This document shows, one piece after another, positions 59,858-64,000 of a stretch of 64,000 nt of DNA (position 1 is its first letter; each line of letters opens with the position of its first letter). The notes beneath the pieces were generated by a model. It worked only from the letters and a program-made list of their open reading frames with translations, was not told the DNA's origin and made no database searches. Where the stretch lies: the NCBI RefSeq assembly GCF_028204155.1, contig NZ_JAQLOI010000001.1, positions 1 through 64,000 of the forward strand, in the 5' to 3' direction. The position numbers and the translations under genes were made by a program. The stretch is from Vibrio algarum (GTDB lineage: Bacteria > Pseudomonadota > Gammaproteobacteria > Enterobacterales > Vibrionaceae).

Positions 59858-60115
59858 TTATTCAGCTTCGATGCTTACGAATTTACGGTTTTTAGGACCT
59901 TTAACTTCAAATTTCACTTTACCTTCAGATAGAGCGAAAAGAGTATGGTCTTTACCGATACCAACGTTTGTGCCCGCGTGGAACTTAGTACCACGTTGAC
60001 GAACGATGATATTACCCGCTAAAACTGATTCGCCACCAAAACGCTTAACGCCAAGACGTTTGCTTTCTGAATCGCGACCGTTACGAGTAGAACCGCCAGC
60101 TTTTTTGTGTGCCAT
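59858..60115 (-). CDS. rpmA: 50S ribosomal protein L27
   Basis: An 85-residue L27 (MAHKKAGGSTRNGRDSESKR, VLAGNIIVRQRGTKFHAG). The N-terminal tail reaches the peptidyl-transferase centre. It is 21 nt after rplU in the usual pair. Confidence 0.98.
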   Translation of the reverse strand: MAHKKAGGSTRNGRDSESKRLGVKRFGGESVLAGNIIVRQRGTKFHAGTNVGIGKDHTLFALSEGKVKFEVKGPKNRKFVSIEAE

Positions 60116-60136
60116 TGTATATCTCTCCTAACTAAA

Positions 60137-60448
60137 TTAAGCGCTAATGCCAGTGATTTTCACTTCAGTGAACCACTGACGGTGGCCTTGTTGCTTACGA
60201 GAGTGCTTACGACGACGGAACTTAACGATTTTAACTTTATCGCCACGACCGTGTTGAATCACTTCCGCAGTTACTCTACCGCCCTCAACAAGAGGTGCGC
60301 CAACAGCAATTTCTTCGCCATTAGCTACCATAAGAACAGTATCGAACTCAACTGTTGCGCCAGTTTCAACGTCTAATTTCTCTAAACGAAGGGTTTGACC
60401 TTCGCTTACTCGGTGTTGTTTACCACCAGATTGGAAAACAGCGTACAT
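60137..60448 (-). CDS. rplU: 50S ribosomal protein L21
   Basis: A 103-residue L21 (MYAVFQSGGKQHRVSEGQTL, KFRRRKHSRKQQGHRQ). It binds 23S rRNA. It is the first gene of the rplU-rpmA pair and divergent from ispB, as in most gammaproteobacteria. Confidence 0.98.
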   Translation of the reverse strand: MYAVFQSGGKQHRVSEGQTLRLEKLDVETGATVEFDTVLMVANGEEIAVGAPLVEGGRVTAEVIQHGRGDKVKIVKFRRRKHSRKQQGHRQWFTEVKITGISA

Positions 60449-60716
60449 TTTTTACTCCGCTTTTTCCGCACAGCCTATGCAATTGTACGAGCATTTGGGG
60501 TGTGCGCTAAACTAATCATCAATAGGGCGCAGATTCTACGTGAATGTACTTCCTATGACAAGCCATATTTGTAAAAAAAGGCGAAAACATAATCGCCAAA
60601 CAAAAGTGGACGAATGATGCCTTTAGATGATGTAATTATCAATGTTTTTTAGTGTAATATTAGATAATTATTAGAAGCAGCTCCCCTTGTAGGGACTGAA
60701 CTTAGCCGGAAAGAAG

Positions 60717-61688
60717 ATGGATTTTAAAGCTATCCAAGCACTTACTGCCAATGATATGGCAAAAGTAAACGAAATAATTCAAGATCAATTAAACTCAGAG
60801 GTTACTTTAATTAATCAACTGGGGTTTTATATTATTAGTGGTGGTGGAAAACGCATTAGGCCCCTACTCGCCCTTTTATCGGCTAAAGCTCTTGGTTATC
60901 AGGGTAAAGATCACCAAATGGCAGCGGCTTTCATTGAGTTTATTCATACGGCAACCTTGCTTCATGATGACGTTGTCGATGAATCAGACATGCGCAGAGG
61001 AAAAGAAACTGCCAATATCGCTTTTGGCAATGCATCTAGCATTCTTGTTGGCGATTACATGTATACCCGCTCATTCCAAATGATGACCAGCTTAGGATCC
61101 TTAAAGATCCTTTCTTTAATGAGTGAAGCCGTAAACGTCATTTCTGAGGGCGAAGTTCAGCAGTTGATCAATTGTAATGATCCTAATACTTCAGAAGAAA
61201 GTTATATGCAGGTCATCTATTCGAAAACGGCACGGCTATTTGAATCTGCGACTCAGATTGGCGCAATTTTAAGTGATGCACCAGAAGAAATTGAACGAGC
61301 GATGCAAAACTACGGTAAATATCTAGGGACAGCATTCCAGTTGATTGATGACGTTCTTGATTACACCGCTAACGGCAAAGAGATGGGGAAAAACGTAGGT
61401 GATGATCTAGCAGAGGGAAAACCAACACTTCCTCTTCTTTATGCCATGCAAAATGGTAACAAACAGCAAAGTGCAATGATTCAGGAAGCCATTGAGAAAG
61501 CAAATGGCATGGAAAAACTAGACGATATTCTCGCGGCTATGAATGAAACAGGCTCTTTGGAATACACCACTCAACTGGCGTATAACGAAGCAGATAAAGC
61601 AATAGCTGAACTCGCTATACTGCCAGAGTCAAAATATAAAGAAGCATTAATCGCACTCGCTCATCTTGCTGTAAAACGAAACAAGTAA
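60717..61688 (+). CDS. ispB: Octaprenyl diphosphate synthase
   Basis: A 323-residue polyprenyl synthase making the quinone side chain. The two Asp-rich motifs are LLHDDVVDESDMRRG and FQLIDDVLDYT; GGKRIRP is near the N terminus. It is divergent from rplU, the usual place of ispB. Ends at a shared hairpin. Confidence 0.96.
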   Translation: MDFKAIQALTANDMAKVNEIIQDQLNSEVTLINQLGFYIISGGGKRIRPLLALLSAKALGYQGKDHQMAAAFIEFIHTATLLHDDVVDESDMRRGKETANIAFGNASSILVGDYMYTRSFQMMTSLGSLKILSLMSEAVNVISEGEVQQLINCNDPNTSEESYMQVIYSKTARLFESATQIGAILSDAPEEIERAMQNYGKYLGTAFQLIDDVLDYTANGKEMGKNVGDDLAEGKPTLPLLYAMQNGNKQQSAMIQEAIEKANGMEKLDDILAAMNETGSLEYTTQLAYNEADKAIAELAILPESKYKEALIALAHLAVKRNK

Positions 61689-61705
61689 AATATTACATTA
61701 TTAGT

Positions 61706-61730
61706 AGAAAAGGGAGTTATTCCCTTTTCT
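61706..61730. terminator. Bidirectional terminator, ispB / RpiR-type gene
   Basis: AGAAAAGGGA pairs perfectly with TCCCTTTTCT around GTTAT. It lies between convergent genes and overlaps the stop of the minus-strand gene by two bases. Confidence 0.8.
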
Positions 61731-62580
61731 ATAATACACCTAATCCAAATATTTCCTTTTTTCTCTTTTCATCAGCAGCCGACTCTTTTTCAAATATCAA
61801 CCCAACTAACCTAAAAAACAGAATATCAAATATCGCCATTTGCGAAATTTGAGCAACACTACTCATCATATCTAGATGATCTTCACTATAAGAAAACGTA
61901 AGAGTTATATCAGACAGCGTATTAAGACTTGATTGACCACCTCGAGTAATCGCTACAATTTTACAATTAGCTTTCTTAGCAACCTCAACTCTGGCCATTA
62001 TGTCTGAGGCTTCACCATTTGCATTTAATACCAAGACTACGTCTTTATCTGTTAACTGATGCGCGAACGAATCTTGTAAAGAACCATCTGAATGAAACAG
62101 CACTAACTTATTAAGTTGTAATAATTTTTGCATTACATGGGAAGCAACGATGGATGATGGACCATGGCTAAATACAGCGATTCGTTGCGCATTAAAAAGT
62201 AATAATGACACTTTTTCTACAATTTCAGCGGTAAGTGATTCAAAAGAGTGTTCTAAATTTTCAGACAATAGATAAGACGATTTCTTAATAATATTCTGTA
62301 ATGAATTATTATTGTTATTCTGTTCGGTATACAAAAAACGACTACTGCGTTGCGCCTGCAAGGCCATGTAGTCGAACTTAAACACAGAATATCCCTTATA
62401 TCCCAATCTCTGCGCAAAACGAACTATAGACGCATTACTTACTCCACAACGCTTACCAAGAGCAATAGCGCTCATTTCAGAAATATCGGTAGTAGGTAAA
62501 AGAAGCTGGTTAGCAATTTTAATTTCAGCATCGTTACCATTTTGAGATAACGACTCTAATATTTTCATCAATTTAGACAT
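61729..62580 (-). CDS. MurR/RpiR family transcriptional regulator
   Basis: A 283-residue regulator with an N-terminal RpiR helix-turn-helix (about 1-75: MSAIALGKRCGVSNASIVRF, AQRLGYKGYSVFKF) and a C-terminal SIS sugar-phosphate-binding domain (about 125-255: IAVFSHGPSSIVASHVMQKL, VLNANGEASDIMARVEVAKK). It follows mdh on the same strand with a terminator between. No sugar genes are adjacent; its target is unknown. Confidence 0.9.
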   Translation of the reverse strand: MSKLMKILESLSQNGNDAEIKIANQLLLPTTDISEMSAIALGKRCGVSNASIVRFAQRLGYKGYSVFKFDYMALQAQRSSRFLYTEQNNNNNSLQNIIKKSSYLLSENLEHSFESLTAEIVEKVSLLLFNAQRIAVFSHGPSSIVASHVMQKLLQLNKLVLFHSDGSLQDSFAHQLTDKDVVLVLNANGEASDIMARVEVAKKANCKIVAITRGGQSSLNTLSDITLTFSYSEDHLDMMSSVAQISQMAIFDILFFRLVGLIFEKESAADEKRKKEIFGLGVL

Positions 62581-62621
62581 GAAGAACCTACAACAAAAGC
62601 AATATCGAAACGCATTGTAAC

Positions 62622-62654
62622 AAAAAAGGGCAGCGTGAATACGCTACCCTTTTT
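62622..62654 (-). terminator. Terminator of mdh
   Basis: GGGCAGCGT pairs with ACGCTACCC (one G-T/C mismatch) around GAAT, with A6 and T5 flanks. It follows the mdh stop by about 20 nt. Confidence 0.88.
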
Positions 62655-62671
62655 CCGATATATTGATTGTG

Positions 62672-63607
62672 CTACTTAGCGAACTCTTCGCCTATAGTAA
62701 TATCACCATTCAACGTATCTAGCATTCCATCAAGTGCTTCTTTTTCAAATGCACTTAATTCACCATAGCTTAATACTTCTTCAACACCATCTTTACCCAA
62801 TTTAACAGGTTGTGCGAAGAAGCGAGCGTGTTCACCAGAGCCCTCAACATAAGCACACTCAATGACACCCTCTTCGCCATTTAACGCTTTAACCAATGCC
62901 ATACCGAAGCGACAGGCTGCTTGCCCCATAGATAAAGTTGCAGAACCGCCACCCGCTTTGGCTTCTACAACTTCAGTACCAGCATTTTGAATACGCGTTG
63001 TTAACGCAGCGACTTCTTCATCAGTAAACTCGACGCCTTCAACTTGTGATAATAAAGGAAGAATCGTTACCCCGGAGTGACCACCAATAACTGGAACACG
63101 GACATCGCCTGGATCTTTGTCTTTTAATGCTGCAACAAAAGTTTCTGAACGAATCACATCAAGCGTGGTAACACCAAATAGGCGACGCTTATCATAGACA
63201 CCGGCTTTCTTTAGTACATCTGCAGCAATGGCAACCGTTGTATTTACGGGGTTAGTGATAATACCAACCAATGCTTTTGGACAAGTAACCGCAATTTTTT
63301 CAGCTAAAGACTTAACAATCCCTGCATTTACATTGAACAAATCTGCGCGATCCATACCGGGTTTACGAGCAACACCAGCAGAGATAAGTACAACATCCGC
63401 ACCGTCAAGCGCAGGCGTTGGATCTTCACCAGCGTAACCTTTGATAGAAACTGGCGTTGGGATATGGCTTAAATCAGCGGCAACACCAGGTGTAACTGGC
63501 GCGATATCATAAAGGGCTAAATCAGTACCTGCTGGGAGGCGATTTTTCAGTAGTAGGGCAAGAGCTTGTCCAATTCCACCAGCGGCACCAATAACGGCTA
63601 CTTTCAT
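62672..63607 (-). CDS. mdh: Malate dehydrogenase
   Basis: A 311-residue NAD-dependent TCA-cycle enzyme. GAAGGIGQAL binds NAD; SAGVARKPGMDR, ITNPVNTTVAI and GGHSGVTILPLL hold substrate-binding and catalytic Arg/His residues. It is divergent from argR, the standard order in Vibrio and enterics. The start follows AAGGAGAACTACT. Confidence 0.97.
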   Translation of the reverse strand: MKVAVIGAAGGIGQALALLLKNRLPAGTDLALYDIAPVTPGVAADLSHIPTPVSIKGYAGEDPTPALDGADVVLISAGVARKPGMDRADLFNVNAGIVKSLAEKIAVTCPKALVGIITNPVNTTVAIAADVLKKAGVYDKRRLFGVTTLDVIRSETFVAALKDKDPGDVRVPVIGGHSGVTILPLLSQVEGVEFTDEEVAALTTRIQNAGTEVVEAKAGGGSATLSMGQAACRFGMALVKALNGEEGVIECAYVEGSGEHARFFAQPVKLGKDGVEEVLSYGELSAFEKEALDGMLDTLNGDITIGEEFAK

Positions 63608-63950
63608 AGTAGTTCTCCTTGACTTGTAAAGTTAAGATTAATTTTGATTCACGTAATTTTTATGTATATATGTAAGGTATATGAAAGAAATTAAATGAAT
63701 CATTAATCGATTACAATTAATTAACGTCAGCTTTGCGACTTAGCGCAACTCGTATCACGCGTGCTACAAAAGTCGTATTGAAATCTGGAACTTAACTAGG
63801 TCGGCAAATGTTAGTTCAATGTTACACCTCTCAATATACGAGTAATTATATTCAGTGATAAAAACAACAAAATTTGGGGGATTATTTGATGAATGTGGAA
63901 AGAGTATGAGAAGATGCTGCCATTGAATGGTATGACAAGAATAAAACATC
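63608..63950. other. mdh-argR divergent regulatory region
   Basis: About 340 nt, very AT-rich, holding the promoters of mdh and argR. ARG boxes are expected for argR autoregulation; AATGAATCATTAATC (63693-63707) is only a weak partial match, so I do not call one. Confidence 0.5.
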
Positions 63951-64000
63951 ATGCGCAATACAGAAAAACAAGATCATTTAGTTAAAGCCTTTAAAGCAAT
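63951..64000 (+). CDS. argR: Arginine repressor ArgR (5' end only)
   Basis: The first 16 codons (MRNTEKQDHLVKAFKA) match the ArgR N terminus. Gene order next to mdh supports it. The rest lies beyond the window. Confidence 0.88.
   Translation, partial: MRNTEKQDHLVKAFKA

Noticed and set aside
63608..63950. ARG boxes upstream of argR
   Set aside because: Only weak partial matches could be found by eye.

Overview
This window looks like a piece of the main chromosome of a Vibrio-type gammaproteobacterium. Supporting this are the gene sets and orders (leuABCD with a leucine-rich leader; djlA / lptD-surA-pdxA-rsmA-apaG-apaH / folA; rplU-rpmA-cgtA opposite ispB; mdh divergent from argR), the rRNA sequences, and a Vibrio-style integron attC repeat. 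Species cannot be fixed from the text alone.

Layout. 1-5880: an rRNA operon on the minus strand, transcribed from tandem P1/P2 promoters through 16S, tRNA-Ala(GGC), 23S, 5S and tRNA-Asp. 5989-13392: core signalling, transport and envelope genes (HD-GYP protein, Aer-like chemoreceptor, LysE-type exporter, LysR regulator, a 52-residue zinc-ribbon protein, an OmpA-family porin, a DUF2058/YaiL-like protein). 13394-34005: a ~20.6 kb genomic island in the 3' end of tRNA-Leu(CAA), bounded by a 24/25-bp direct repeat, with a P4-type integrase next to the tRNA and a decayed integrase remnant at the far end. 34305-42472: RDD protein, a short-chain reductase plus CoA-transferase pair, and a TetR-controlled RND efflux operon. 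42562-47645: the leucine operon with attenuator. 47758-64000: envelope biogenesis and housekeeping genes, ending in the first 50 bases of argR.

The island holds the unusual material. One minus-strand operon encodes a PHP-phosphoesterase/ABC-type ATPase fusion, a small partner and a DUF4145 zinc protein. Island-core genes follow (two AlpA regulators, a WYL-like regulator, RadC, DUF2787, inovirus Gp2-like protein, phage-type Dam). Next to these sit a HEPN-like protein and an HNH nuclease fused to a zinc ribbon and two membrane helices. A compact module then combines a radical SAM enzyme, a pentapeptide-repeat/ion-channel-like membrane protein, a nucleotide-kinase-like/ParB-like fusion and a NUDIX hydrolase; I consider this the best candidate for an undescribed, possibly antiviral nucleotide-modifying system. 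Two integron-like cassettes with one convincing attC site lie near the integrase.

Five genes (a hypothetical at 25095, the integrase, the efflux adaptor, the efflux pump and apaH) are each broken by what reads as a single missing base in or beside a homopolymer. This pattern suggests sequencing error rather than five independent inactivations, so their pseudogene labels are provisional.
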